36,423 bases of DNA from assembly GCA_900321195.1 (NCBI GenBank), contig ONVG01000001.1, positions 1 to 36,423 on the forward strand, read 5' to 3'. The notes under the pieces are model-generated. The model did not search any database, had not been told where the DNA came from, and was given only the letters and a program-made list of their open reading frames with translations. The stretch is from an uncultured Eubacteriales bacterium (GTDB lineage Bacteria; Bacillota; Clostridia; Oscillospirales; Acutalibacteraceae). Positions 20,585-28,844 of this stretch are shown one piece after another. The translations under genes were made by a program, and so were the position numbers. How positions within the stretch are numbered: position 1 is the stretch's first letter; each line of letters opens with the position of its first letter.

Positions 20585-21084
20585 GTCATCGCCTTCTTCT
20601 GAACCGCTTCGACCTTTCTGATGATAAGATCGGAAGCTCCAATTTTTTTGTTGTCAAATCCTCTGCGTATATGGGGCTGAGGCTGTATAGGTCCTTTTTT
20701 CTTCCTCATAAAAACAGTTCTGCCGGTTTTGGTTTTGTAGTGCCAATACCTGTATTCGCTTTGCCGTGTTGACGAAGACTGCCCGGGACGCCCATGTTCA
20801 AAGATAAGCCCTATCACAGGCCAGTCACCGGATCTGAAATCCCTGTACCCGACTTTTATAGATAGCTTGCCGTTTTTTTGCAGTTCTATCCCGCCCGCTG
20901 ATATCCACTCAGGCAGTACATGACAGATAGGCGCGGCAAGCCTTTTCATCTCAGCTGCGATAATTTTACCGCCCTCGTTGAGACCTTCGGCAACAGCCTG
21001 CCTTACTTCTTGTTTGCATAAGTCCAGATCTTTGATAAACGAAGCAATATCAGGCTCTTCCATAGTAAAAACATCATCCGCCAT
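20581..21084 (-). CDS. HK97 gp10-like head-tail joining protein
   Basis: The ATG at 21084 follows AAAGGTG at nine bases. The 167-residue protein has the gp10 pattern: helix EVRQAVAEGLNEGGKIIAAE, then the loop and strand KNGKLSIKVGYRDF, then GLIFEHGRPGQSSSTRQ, where FEHGRP matches the family's F-E-x-G motif. The C-terminus is basic. It binds between the head-closure and tail-terminator proteins. It overlaps the next gene by four bases. Confidence 0.75.
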   Translation of the reverse strand: MADDVFTMEEPDIASFIKDLDLCKQEVRQAVAEGLNEGGKIIAAEMKRLAAPICHVLPEWISAGGIELQKNGKLSIKVGYRDFRSGDWPVIGLIFEHGRPGQSSSTRQSEYRYWHYKTKTGRTVFMRKKKGPIQPQPHIRRGFDNKKIGASDLIIRKVEAVQKKAMT

Positions 21085-21165
21085 ATCATCACGCACCTTT
21101 TTATTAATGTGGAATTAGGAAAGTGGAATCAGCTTCGCAGCCAAAAGCATAACCCCCGAGCCTCC

Positions 21166-21201
21166 ACAGCTCTGAGCTCTGAGCCCTTAGCTCTGAGCTA
21201 T
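21166..21201. repeat. CTCAGAGCT repeat (copy 2) at the head-closure gene stop
   Basis: This is the same AGCTCTGAGCT / CCCTT arrangement as at 18467-18505, again overlapping the TAG stop of the gene that ends there. The spacer to the next gene otherwise holds no reading frame of note. Confidence 0.6.
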
Positions 21202-21503
21202 CCGCTATTCACTAAGACGAGCTTGACGAGCAGTTCATTAAGAGAAGTCCCGACGGAGTCTATCCTGTAATCACTGCCGTCATTAAGAACGACATGAGTA
21301 GGAGAAAGACTGCCGAACTCAGCCCGCCACATATGGAGAGTTTTGTCAACGCTCATTCCTGCCGCTCCGAGCCGTGAACGGAAAGAAGCGGAAACTTCCT
21401 CAAGATGTCCCCATACGGCAGCTTCGGCTTGTACTTCATACCCGCCGCCGTATCCCCCTTCCGGGACTCTGCGCTGAAGGATAACACGGTCATTCATTTC
21501 CAT
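21198..21503 (-). CDS. Head closure / head-tail adaptor protein
   Basis: The ATG at 21503 has GGGAGG nine bases upstream; an ATG nine bases earlier (21512) is badly spaced. The 101-residue beta-rich protein starts MEMNDRVILQRRVPEGGYG and has AAVWGHLEEVSASFRSRLGA, the strand pattern of the phage head-tail joining family (SPP1 gp16-like stoppers). The start overlaps the end of the connector gene. The last residues (VNSG) and stop come from the repeat. Confidence 0.7.
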   Translation of the reverse strand: MEMNDRVILQRRVPEGGYGGGYEVQAEAAVWGHLEEVSASFRSRLGAAGMSVDKTLHMWRAEFGSLSPTHVVLNDGSDYRIDSVGTSLNELLVKLVLVNSG

Positions 21504-21789
21504 TGTTAACATCCTCCCAGTATTTGTCGCTGGCGTACTCCTGAGCGAGAGCCATAGCAGTGGCTAAAGCCTCATAATGCGTATACCAGGCGTCGCCTTT
21601 GCCGAGATAGTCGTAATTCCACTTGCAGTACAGTTCAACGGCACGTATAACAAGCTTTTCGGTGCTTGTAACCGCCGCTTCAACGCCCCTGCGCCTGAGA
21701 TCATCGACCCCCGCCGCAATATTTTCAGCTATGTCCTCGTCCAGACTGTCATTTGAAATTCTGAGAGCCTGTTTGATCCTTTCCAGCAT
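21490..21789 (-). CDS. Head-tail connector (gp6/gp15-like adaptor)
   Basis: This 99-residue all-helical protein starts MLERIKQALRISNDSLDEDI, the usual start of the DNA-packaging/connector family (the D-x-x-L-x-x-x-I pattern). Helices reading EKLVIRAVELYCKWNYDY and HYEALATAMALAQEYA follow. It forms a ring under the portal to which the stopper attaches. Position right after the capsid gene fits. Confidence 0.75.
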   Translation of the reverse strand: MLERIKQALRISNDSLDEDIAENIAAGVDDLRRRGVEAAVTSTEKLVIRAVELYCKWNYDYLGKGDAWYTHYEALATAMALAQEYASDKYWEDVNNGNE

Positions 21790-21830
21790 AGAGAAACCGC
21801 CTTTCCCGTTTATAGTTTAAGACCCTATGA

Positions 21831-23063
21831 TCACGAAGCTTTCGGCAGAGCAATACGCATAATACCCTTAGGTACTACCATATCAACACCGAATGAAGCC
21901 ACACCACGAACAGAGAGTAAGCCCTCAGCGAACTTGTAATCTTCGGAAACCGAGACCTTCATGCCGCCGAAAAGATCAAGCTTGATGTTTGAGGGGTTGC
22001 CGTAGAACATGGTAGGTTTGGTTGCAGTTGTAGAACTGTTAGTCGAACCCGTAAGCGCATCAGCTTCCGGAAGGATACAGTATTTCACACTTAGTCCGCC
22101 GTCTTTAATGATACCCGTGTTGGGGTTGGCTGTGTCGGGAGTGACCTCATAGACTGCCTTTTTCTCGTTTGTACCTCTTACATCGCCGAAAGCGATAAGA
22201 TCAGCCTTGTTGAGGAAAAGCACAGCATTGCCGTCAACGATAGAGTCCGCACTGTAACCCAGCGCGATCTTGCGCAGAGTGTCCGCCCCGATAGCCGTCA
22301 TAGTGATCTCATCCGCAAGAGCGGAAGCGTATACAGCATCCTTGATCTTTTCAGCCGCCTTTTTGCGCAGTGCCTTGCGTACTGCCGCAATTACTTTGGT
22401 CTCGTAGTCAAGCGGCGACTGGTTTCTGATCTGTTCACCCACATACGCCATAAGTCCCCATACAGACGGTGTAATGGTAACATAGTTGAATGTAGGCTCT
22501 GATGCAGTCGGTGCCACGCCCTCAGTCACGGCAGAAGCGGAAGACTCGGTAACCTGATAAGCCACATTGTCTGCGCTCATACCCGTACAATCCTCAACCG
22601 TTACCATGTCAACGATAGAGGAAACCACGCCGGGGATGTCATTGATACCACTTACCTTGGTAGGTGTAGCGATATGCCCGCCGTTCAGGATAAGCGCACG
22701 CTGTTCAGCTCCGGAAATAACGATCTTTCCCCTTTCCACAAGCTCCTGAGCGCGCTTTTTGCGTTCGTCAAGATCGATCTCCGCCTTGCTTTCGGGCAGA
22801 TGTGCCATAGAACGCTTCATAGCGCGGTTCATCTGTGGTCCGTCACCGTAATTCTCTCCACCGCCTTCAACAGGCTCACCCTCTACTCCCTGAGCGATCA
22901 GAGCAAGCAGATTATTTCTTGCCTGCGCCTTAGACTCAAGATCTCTCTTTTCTTCAAGAAGTTCGTTGACTTCTCTTGTGAGAGCGTCAATATCAGCACC
23001 CTCATTCTCCATTTCATTCTGAATTTCTTTCAAACGTGCGATAATTTCCGCAAGTGTTCTCAT
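21831..23063 (-). CDS. Major capsid protein (HK97 fold) with N-terminal delta domain
   Basis: The ATG at 23063 has AAAGGA nine bases upstream. The 410-residue protein has an N-terminal coiled coil (about 1-70, EIIARLKEIQNEMENEG), the scaffold-like delta domain that the protease removes. Mature HK97-fold sequence follows: a segment with ATPTKVSGINDIPGVVSSI, an E-loop region with EPTFNYVTITPSVWG, and a P-domain helix with KAAEKIKDAVYASALADE. C-terminal strands include GMKVSVSEDYKFAEGLL and FGVDMVVPKGI. The order protease-capsid-connector is standard. Confidence 0.92.
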   Translation of the reverse strand: MRTLAEIIARLKEIQNEMENEGADIDALTREVNELLEEKRDLESKAQARNNLLALIAQGVEGEPVEGGGENYGDGPQMNRAMKRSMAHLPESKAEIDLDERKKRAQELVERGKIVISGAEQRALILNGGHIATPTKVSGINDIPGVVSSIVDMVTVEDCTGMSADNVAYQVTESSASAVTEGVAPTASEPTFNYVTITPSVWGLMAYVGEQIRNQSPLDYETKVIAAVRKALRKKAAEKIKDAVYASALADEITMTAIGADTLRKIALGYSADSIVDGNAVLFLNKADLIAFGDVRGTNEKKAVYEVTPDTANPNTGIIKDGGLSVKYCILPEADALTGSTNSSTTATKPTMFYGNPSNIKLDLFGGMKVSVSEDYKFAEGLLSVRGVASFGVDMVVPKGIMRIALPKAS

Positions 23064-23158
23064 TGTTTTTTCGTCCTTTCTCATGTCATAAATTGTCTGT
23101 ATTCGTACAAAATACAGGCGAACTCCCCGCCTGCGCCCCGGTCACTCCGCCGAAAGGC

Positions 23159-23279
<121 letters not shown>

Positions 23280-23290
<11 letters not shown>

Positions 23291-23882
23291 GCGCTAACAT
23301 CAGCTTGAGCGCAAGCCTTTTCTTAGCGGCTTCTCTGACCTTAGCCCGTACAAACTCCATCTGCGCTGTAATAAACGAGCGTGTACCTATGGATGTCGTA
23401 TCATTTGCGGGCAGCGACACTGCCGAAACGTCATATATTTTTCGTATGTTCTTGTAAGTGATCAACCGCTGTTCAGGGTCATAATCAACTTCTCCGGGCA
23501 GAAAAGCCCAGGACATTTTAGTGACCATGCCGGTAGATATGTCGCTGTACAGCCCCCTCGAAGCATCGGTTTTTGACAGATCCGCCGCCACAAATAAACC
23601 GCTGTCACTGACTTCAACGATAAGCGTTTTGTTGCTCATCCTTGCCATAACTCTGCCGCTGTGATCATATTGCATGATAACATCAGACATATCGGTATTT
23701 CTGAAATCCTCTTTATGAAACTGTTCATAGATCGGACCGTCATCAAAATCAAACAGTATATATCTTTCGTAGTTTGCGGCGAAGCCTTCAACGTAGAAGT
23801 CACTGTTTATCCTCTTCTTGTTCTGTTCCTGCTGAGTCAGTACCGGCATCTGCCTGTACTGCCTTTCCTGCTTTATCGGCAT
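23280..23882 (-). CDS. Prohead protease (HK97 family, peptidase S78)
   Basis: The ATG at 23882 lies nine bases after AGGAG; earlier in-frame starts are inside the portal gene and badly spaced. The 200-residue protein shows the S78 residues: His74 (IMQYDHSG), Ser124 (TKMSWAFLP, matching the family's M-S-F-x-F) and VSAVSLPAND near 152-161. It cuts the capsid delta domain after assembly. The start overlaps the portal gene by 83 bases, so the two are translated together. Confidence 0.88.
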
Positions 23883-25050
23883 TATCCTCATCTCCTGTTC
23901 TGAGGGCTTCACTTTCGCCCTCATCAGCATTTTTATACTCGCCTCTTATGTAACGTATGTCACCGCCCTCGACCGGTGCCATATTGAATACTTCACGGGC
24001 TTCGTTAATGGACAGTCCGCCTCTGTCGCCGAATTCTTTTACAAAGCTTATTTTGTCAGCAATTGAAGCATATTGCAGACGATTGGAACTGAAAAACACC
24101 TGATTCCCGTAAGCCTTCTGATTGTCCGTGAATAGCATATCGGTATGTACAAGCGACAGTTCCAGCGCAAAGGGCTCAATTTTGCCCTCATAAAAAGCGT
24201 TCCATTCATCGGGGCTAAAACTGTTCTGTAATATTTTCTCGTTGACTCCGAAATAATTGAACACGTTCTGTTTGATCTGATCCATCTGCGCCGCATCAAT
24301 GGCCACAGGTTTTGACTCTATCTGCTTTACATCCTGATATTTGCTGTCAATTACCATAGCCCCGCCGTTGTTAGCCGAGCCGAGATAGAAGTTGTTGAAG
24401 TAATCTCTTTCCTTTTCAACATCCTTAGGCTTGAGCGGCTGTACAAGCTTTGCAATAAATCGTATTGTTGCGGAATTTTTTATACCTTCAATGATACCTT
24501 GATTCTGAACGTTTATAAGCTCAAGAGTTGATCTAAAAGCCTTGTTGTTCTCGCCCCAGAGTTCGTCCTTGAACTGGAACTGGTTCAGTATCCCGCATTT
24601 TTCAAGCTCAATTGCAAAATAATTGTCATTGTCAAGCCGGTATCTTATGTACACTTCCCCCTGATATTCCCTCAGCTCAATTTTTGAGGTAATAAGAGGA
24701 TAGAATCCCTCGATCTGCCCGAGCCTGTTTTCTATTGGCGCAATAACGGCATTGTTTTCCACAGCATAAGCTGTAGCCAGCCTGTACAGGTACTTTTTTG
24801 TATCCATGATACTATTCGGCTGAAACTGTAAACGCCTCTCTAATGCCCTGTTACCGGGCGCATTGCCCGCAATTTCGGGCTTGAGTTTTGAAGCGTGTAC
24901 AGCAAAGGCATGGACCGCCGCCCTTGTCAGCTCCATCTCATAGATACCGCCGCTGAAGCTGCTGAATGCAGGAGAATAAGCAGAAAACAAGCTGAAATAC
25001 TCCCCGAGTGCCTTTTCAATTTTCTTTTCCTTCCTCGAAAACAGCCCCAT
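23800..25050 (-). CDS. Portal protein (HK97 family)
   Basis: The ATG at 25050 follows AAAGGTGG; the open frame extends upstream only through an AT-rich repeat. The 416-residue protein starts MGLFSRKEKKIEKALGEYF and has VHAFAVHASKLKPEIAGNAP, LERRLQFQPNSIMDTKKYLY and GYFPLITSKIELREYQ, in the order of HK97 portals. FNYFGVNEKILQNSF and SIADKISFVKEFGDRG occur late. The acidic C-terminus (about 375-416) overlaps the protease gene. It forms the dodecameric DNA channel. Confidence 0.9.
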   Translation of the reverse strand: MGLFSRKEKKIEKALGEYFSLFSAYSPAFSSFSGGIYEMELTRAAVHAFAVHASKLKPEIAGNAPGNRALERRLQFQPNSIMDTKKYLYRLATAYAVENNAVIAPIENRLGQIEGFYPLITSKIELREYQGEVYIRYRLDNDNYFAIELEKCGILNQFQFKDELWGENNKAFRSTLELINVQNQGIIEGIKNSATIRFIAKLVQPLKPKDVEKERDYFNNFYLGSANNGGAMVIDSKYQDVKQIESKPVAIDAAQMDQIKQNVFNYFGVNEKILQNSFSPDEWNAFYEGKIEPFALELSLVHTDMLFTDNQKAYGNQVFFSSNRLQYASIADKISFVKEFGDRGGLSINEAREVFNMAPVEGGDIRYIRGEYKNADEGESEALRTGDEDNADKAGKAVQADAGTDSAGTEQEEDKQ

Positions 25051-25060
25051 CACAACCACC

Positions 25061-25102
25061 TTTTTTAATGAATAATTAATAATGAATAATGAATAATGTT
25101 TG
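25061..25102. repeat. AT-rich leader repeat, copy C (portal)
   Basis: This is the same 42-base sequence as at 17931-17972, ending in the AAAAAAGG that forms the portal ribosome site. The flanking TGTCGGCTCC is partly shared with copies at 23200 and 27118. Confidence 0.75.
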
Positions 25103-25147
25103 TCGGCTCCAAACCGCCACGCTTTGAACTGCTTCGCTTGCGAAGCC

Positions 25148-26812
25148 CTATTCATTAAGATAAATAAACTTGTCCTTGTTGTCCTGTAGGACTATGTAAC
25201 CGCAGATAAGAGCGACACTGCCGTCAATTCTCTGAGTCCTGTCGGTTTTCTTTACAGGCTGAATATTGCCGTTAATGTCCGTTTTGACTTCCGTGTTGAA
25301 TAAACACCATTTGTCTATCGGATTGTTGTCATATATAACATTTCCCTCAGCGAAATCCGCCGCAAGATCCTTCATGGGTCTTGACATTGTATACACACCC
25401 TGACGTACCGGTATCATGCACTTATCACCGAATTCTGCACGAAACTGCGCAAGTAAAGTGTCGTCGATATGCCACGGGTCATATCCTATGTAAAGCGTGT
25501 AGATGTCGTATTCATCCCTCAGCTCCCCGAACCATTCAAGGAAAATACGCTTGTCGCACTTGCGCCCGGGGCAGGTACGAAGATACCCTTGTTCTATCCA
25601 AAGATCATACGGCACCTTGTCACGTCCTTCACGGCTGCCCCTGCGCTGCTGCTCTTCAATGACCGCTTCCGGTATCCAGTACATGGATTTGACGTAGATG
25701 TGTGGATCATCAGGACGCATGAACATAACCTTGGCAGCATTAAGATCAACACTGTCTGCTGCGTCGAATCCGCCTACACCATAGCCAAAATCTTGGATAT
25801 CAAAGGTCTGATTGTTGTTGAATACTTCGTAAGGCATCCACCCAGATACAGAAGTCTGAGGTATGTTGAAGTCCTTTACAAGCACAGTCGGTTTGAACGT
25901 CGGATCGTCAAGAGCCTTGCTGACATAGCCCTTGAGTGCTTCAAAGGATTTTACGGTCCCTAGCCCGGGATTAGCCTTTATCCAGGCATTTTCATCCGTC
26001 CACTCTTTCGGGTCATCCAGTTCATATATAAGCGGCAGAAACCTCTCGTTTTTCTCTTCAAGTTCGCCGTAAAGAAGCTTTTTTGAGTAAGCGTACTGCG
26101 CATCAAAAATGCCCTCACGGATAAATCCATTGGTAGTTATTGTATACATAAGAGGCTGCTGCCTTGCTGACATAGACTGTTTGACGAGATCGTAAATATC
26201 ACGGTTTTTTATAGCCGCAAGCTCATCCACACACCCGAAATGAGTGTTCAGACCGTCAAGACCGTTGCTGTTGGAGCTGAGAGCCTTGATAAAGCCCATA
26301 TTACCCTCACAATAAAGATCAGCCGCTCTTTTTCTTGTGTAACGAGATAACATAGGCGACTGTCTTTTCATGTTCAGACAGGCTGTAAAAGCCTTTTTAG
26401 CCTGATCGAGTTTTGTTGCAACGTTGTATATTTCTGGTGCGCCCTCGCCGTCGCATATAAGCATATAAAGCTCAATCGCCGCTGTTTCGGTAGTCTTTCC
26501 GTTTTTACGTCCTTCGATTATAAGCACTTCCTGAAACTGCCTGAGATCATCGTCGTCCACGAACCCGAAAATGGCTTCAAGACGCGCTTTCTGGAACAGC
26601 TCCAGCGTCAGCGGCTGCCCGAGCCGTCCGTCAGGCTTGCAGCAGAAGGATTCAATGAACTCTATAGGTCTTCGGGCAAGATTGCGGTCAAAATGAAACC
26701 TGCCCGGGTTCCGGAACTCCGTAAGCAGCATTTCCGCCGCCTTTTTAAGCTTTTCACAGGCGACGATCCGCCCGTCATAAACGGCGGTAAAATATATTTC
26801 AAAATCAGTCAT
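25148..26812 (-). CDS. terL: Terminase large subunit
   Basis: This 554-residue protein has the ATPase P-loop variant GRKNGKTTETA (101-111) and Walker B with HFGCVDELAA (Asp196, Glu197). The C-terminal RNase H-like nuclease has FDAADSVDLNAAKV (first acidic pair), YIGYDPWHID and RIDGSVALICGY. The family is phage terminase_1 (HK97/P27-associated). Its start overlaps the upstream small zinc protein by eight bases. Its small-subunit partner is about 9 kb upstream on this strand rather than next to it. Confidence 0.95.
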   Translation of the reverse strand: MTDFEIYFTAVYDGRIVACEKLKKAAEMLLTEFRNPGRFHFDRNLARRPIEFIESFCCKPDGRLGQPLTLELFQKARLEAIFGFVDDDDLRQFQEVLIIEGRKNGKTTETAAIELYMLICDGEGAPEIYNVATKLDQAKKAFTACLNMKRQSPMLSRYTRKRAADLYCEGNMGFIKALSSNSNGLDGLNTHFGCVDELAAIKNRDIYDLVKQSMSARQQPLMYTITTNGFIREGIFDAQYAYSKKLLYGELEEKNERFLPLIYELDDPKEWTDENAWIKANPGLGTVKSFEALKGYVSKALDDPTFKPTVLVKDFNIPQTSVSGWMPYEVFNNNQTFDIQDFGYGVGGFDAADSVDLNAAKVMFMRPDDPHIYVKSMYWIPEAVIEEQQRRGSREGRDKVPYDLWIEQGYLRTCPGRKCDKRIFLEWFGELRDEYDIYTLYIGYDPWHIDDTLLAQFRAEFGDKCMIPVRQGVYTMSRPMKDLAADFAEGNVIYDNNPIDKWCLFNTEVKTDINGNIQPVKKTDRTQRIDGSVALICGYIVLQDNKDKFIYLNE

Positions 26813-27065
26813 TTGTCGCTACCCCGTCATTAATACCCCTGTTCCAGTAGGAGCGAGCCATTACAGAAGCTGCCCGGGCACTTTCCCCGAAAGCGGATAC
26901 CATCCTGTGACAGCCTTTGCAGTAAACGGTTGAAACGAACCCGGGCACACCGACATAATTTCTTCCCGGTATAGTGCCTTGTATAGCCTCACCTTCGCAG
27001 TAAAAACAATTTTTAAGCTCTTTGACTTCTTTTTCAACCTTGTCAATAACCTTTTCACTTTTCAA
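26805..27065 (-). CDS. Lar-like zinc-finger protein
   Basis: The TTG at 27065 has AAGGGG eight bases upstream; a GTG at 27074 abuts that site too closely. The product of about 86 residues has two Cys pairs, NCFYCEGEA and VYCKGCHRM, then a helix ending RSYWNRG. This is the plan of the Lar restriction-alleviation family (C-x2-C, C-x2-C, W-N-R-R end). It may protect phage DNA from host restriction, but many family members have no tested role. It overlaps terL by eight bases. Confidence 0.6.
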   Translation of the reverse strand: MKSEKVIDKVEKEVKELKNCFYCEGEAIQGTIPGRNYVGVPGFVSTVYCKGCHRMVSAFGESARAASVMARSYWNRGINDGVATND

Positions 27066-27077
27066 CCGTCTCACCCC

Positions 27078-27118
27078 TTTTTTAATGAATAATTAATAAT
27101 GAATAATGAATAATGTTT
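27078..27118. repeat. AT-rich leader repeat, copy D
   Basis: This 41-base copy of the leader repeat runs into the AAAAAAAGGGG ribosome site of the zinc-finger gene before terL. Confidence 0.75.
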
Positions 27119-27127
27119 ATCTGCTCC

Positions 27128-27201
27128 GAGTTCCACGTTGTCATCCTGCCCTCGTTGTCATCCCGAGTCCCACGTTGTCATCCTGCCCTCGTTGTCATCC
27201 C
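27128..27201. repeat. 37-bp tandem repeat (two copies)
   Basis: Two copies of a 37-base unit (starting GAGTTCCACGTTGTCATCCT, one base different) lie at 27128-27164 and 27165-27201. The unit is built from the GTTGTCATCCC core that starts the following palindromic element. Confidence 0.7.
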
Positions 27202-27281
27202 GAGCGAAGCGAGGGATCTTTATCACGAAAGCGGCAGATCAGAAAGATTCCTCGTCGCTTTGCTCCCCGGAATGACAAACG
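27194..27281. mobile_element. REP/MITE-like palindromic element, copy 1
   Basis: The left arm GTCATCCCGAGCGAAGCGAG pairs with CTCGTCGCTTTGCTCCCCGG and AATGAC near 27281, giving a long imperfect hairpin of about 88 bases. A second copy lies at 28735-28831. Such 'TGTCATCCCGAGCGAAGCGAGGG' elements are dispersed in many bacterial genomes; the host chromosome probably carries more. No transposase is present. Confidence 0.6.
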
Positions 27282-27308
27282 GAAGACGCTCTTAGCTACA
27301 TTTTGTAT

Positions 27309-27314
27309 ATTATA
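27309..27314 (-). promoter_or_regulatory. Possible activator-dependent late promoter (-10 only)
   Basis: On the minus strand TATAAT lies just after the terminator of the upstream operon and before the terL leader. No -35 is found at 16-18 bases. That would fit a late promoter needing the RinA/ArpU-like activator, but a lone -10 is weak evidence. Confidence 0.3.
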
Positions 27315-27350
27315 AGTCAAAAGTACGTCCCCATAAGTTCAAGATATAGT

Positions 27351-27384
27351 AAAAAAAGAGACAGACTCAAAAGCCTGTCCCTCT
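27351..27384 (-). terminator. Intrinsic terminator ending the 27.4-36.4 kb operon
   Basis: On the minus strand AGGGACAG pairs with CTGTCTCT around a 10-base loop, followed by seven T (27357-27351). It separates the small-gene operon from the terL-structural operon, so the two are separately controlled. Confidence 0.8.
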
Positions 27385-27432
27385 ACAAATCAGCTAAAAA
27401 ACTTTTTCGCTATAATATCTCCGTATCCTTTG

Positions 27433-27792
27433 TCAATGTACTGTTTTATAACCTTTTTCGCCCTCGCTTTTCATTCTTGCTCCGCAGTTGGGGCAATATG
27501 GTGTAGCCTCATACTCGCTATTCTCATACCATCCACACTCTGAACAATAAGGCTTTTTTACCTTTGCCCACCGCTTTTCCTGTACCGCTCCATTTTCTCC
27601 ATAGCTGACACGACCAGTGTTTATTAAAATATTTCTTTCTTTGTAAATCCACTGCCCTGTTTTAGGTTGACCGCCGGGTATTTGTTCAATCCACTCTTTC
27701 ATCAACTCACCCATATTCGGGTGTTCTTTGATATAAGGTATGCTTTGGAGAAAAGCAATCGCCGCCTTTCTGCTTATTAGATCATCACTCAT
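27433..27792 (-). CDS. Zinc-ribbon protein with DDLISRKAAI motif
   Basis: This 119-residue protein starts MSDDLISRKAAIAFLQSIPY, a start common to many clostridial phage and ICE proteins of unknown role. A loop with GQWIYKERNILI follows, then a C-terminal zinc ribbon with YCSECGWYEN and YCPNCGARM. It is the last gene before the terminator. Its start overlaps the previous gene by eight bases. It may bind nucleic acid, but the function is not known. Confidence 0.65.
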   Translation of the reverse strand: MSDDLISRKAAIAFLQSIPYIKEHPNMGELMKEWIEQIPGGQPKTGQWIYKERNILINTGRVSYGENGAVQEKRWAKVKKPYCSECGWYENSEYEATPYCPNCGARMKSEGEKGYKTVH

Positions 27793-28066
27793 TTTCTCTT
27801 TCCTCCCACTTGTTGAGCGTTAGTTCTTTCAGCAGCCTGCCACCGATAAGAGTAACGAAATCATCTTTAGAAAGCTTTCCGTGATCGTAAAGCTCCTTAA
27901 GCTGAGCGATAGCCATATCAAGCATATCATTCCATGTTCCGGCGACATAAACCTTGATTTGGGAGTATGAGCGGAGTGCCATACTGTACCTGACTCCCTG
28001 CCCGGCGAGTTCCAGCCTTGACCTGCCCAGCTCATCAGCCACTCTGTAAAATTCCTTAGTATTCAT
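27785..28066 (-). CDS. Helical phage protein of unknown function
   Basis: This 93-residue mainly helical protein starts MNTKEFYRVADELGRSRLEL and has a second helix region with DMLDMAIAQLKELYDHGKLS. No known motif is present. It overlaps both neighbours by 8-11 bases, so it belongs to a tightly coupled operon. The sequence does not support a specific role. Confidence 0.6.
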   Translation of the reverse strand: MNTKEFYRVADELGRSRLELAGQGVRYSMALRSYSQIKVYVAGTWNDMLDMAIAQLKELYDHGKLSKDDFVTLIGGRLLKELTLNKWEERENE

Positions 28067-28277
28067 ATCTTCTACCCGTTTCTTTTATAGACCTGCATAT
28101 CCTGTCAGGAGCGCTAACAGCAGACTTCCACCCCCGGCAGCAGTACGAATCCGCCACAAGCAGAACCTTGCCTTTATCGGGATCACTGCGCCTGACGCAG
28201 CACTTGTTATTTGATTTAGCGAAGGAGAAGCGAAACTCCACGGCATACCTGCAATTTTTACACATTTTCTTTTCCAT
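28056..28277 (-). CDS. Cys-rich phage protein
   Basis: The ATG at 28277 follows AAAGGA. The 73-residue protein has seven Cys, arranged as CKNC, then KCC, then SYCCRGW, fitting a small zinc fold. The pattern MCKNCRYAVEF followed by later Cys resembles other 'C-x2-C-R-x' phage proteins that precede terminase genes. The role is unknown. It overlaps its downstream neighbour by 11 bases. Confidence 0.55.
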   Translation of the reverse strand: MEKKMCKNCRYAVEFRFSFAKSNNKCCVRRSDPDKGKVLLVADSYCCRGWKSAVSAPDRICRSIKETGRRYEY

Positions 28278-28283
28278 ATTTTT

Positions 28284-28583
28284 TCAGTCCTTTCTTCTGT
28301 CATCGAACCGTTCTCCGATATGAGCGCAGAGATATTCACGTTCGGTAACTTCGACCCATTCTTCACCGTCCAACTGAATTTCATATTTTTCGGGAGCTTG
28401 TACATTGAAGTAGCTGCCGCCCGCTTCAACGATCTCGATATGTTCCGATATAAACCGCTTATCGGTCACTCTTGGCAGATAATTCACCGGACTACAGAAC
28501 GCAATCCCGAGTATTAACGCAAAAAGCCCCGCAACCACTCCGACACAAGCGGCACCTGTCAGCCTTTCTTCTCTTTCATCCAA
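28284..28583 (-). CDS. Small single-pass membrane protein
   Basis: This 99-residue protein has one membrane helix (about residues 11-31, GVVAGLFALILGIAF). A polar C-terminal domain with strand patterns follows (KYEIQLDGEEWVEVTEREYL). The AT-rich leader repeat precedes the start. It could be a membrane-located host-takeover or exclusion protein, but no family is recognised. Confidence 0.6.
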   Translation of the reverse strand: MDEREERLTGAACVGVVAGLFALILGIAFCSPVNYLPRVTDKRFISEHIEIVEAGGSYFNVQAPEKYEIQLDGEEWVEVTEREYLCAHIGERFDDRRKD

Positions 28584-28596
28584 ATCAACACACCCC

Positions 28597-28632
28597 TTTT
28601 GCTAATGAATAATTAATAATGAATAATGTTTA
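28597..28632. repeat. AT-rich leader repeat, copy E
   Basis: A shortened copy of the 42-base leader repeat lies immediately upstream of the membrane-protein gene, followed by CTGCTCAGAGTCC as in copy D. Confidence 0.7.
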
Positions 28633-28640
28633 ACTGCTCA

Positions 28641-28750
28641 GAGTCCCACGCTGTCATCCCGAGTTCCACGTTGTCATCCCGAGTTCCACGTTGTCATCCC
28701 GAGTTCCACGTTGTCATCCCGAGTTCCACGTTGTCATCCCGAGTTCCACG
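28641..28750. repeat. 20-bp tandem repeat (five copies plus a partial)
   Basis: The unit GAGTTCCACGTTGTCATCCC occurs four times exactly (28661-28740). A variant copy lies before it and a half copy after. It lies between two genes and is not coding. The unit equals the first arm of the palindromic element that follows, so it probably arose by slippage at the element's end. Confidence 0.85.
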
Positions 28751-28831
28751 TCCCGAGCGAAGCGAGGGATCTTTATCACGAAAGCAGCCGATCAGAAAGA
28801 TTCCTCGTCGCTTCGCTCCTCAGAATGACAC
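28735..28831. mobile_element. REP/MITE-like palindromic element, copy 2
   Basis: The core CGAGCGAAGCGAGGGATCTT (28754 on) pairs with AAGATTCCTCGTCGCTTCGCTC and ends in AATGACA (28831). It is nearly identical to copy 1 at 27194-27281, including the internal TATCACGAAAGC. The left terminus was disrupted by the tandem expansion. Confidence 0.6.
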
Positions 28832-28844
28832 TTTATGCTCTGAG

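Noticed and set aside
28641..28750. Possible CRISPR array (regular 20-bp repeats)
   Set aside because: The repeats are directly tandem with no unique spacers, and no cas genes are present. They derive from the arm of the adjacent palindromic element.
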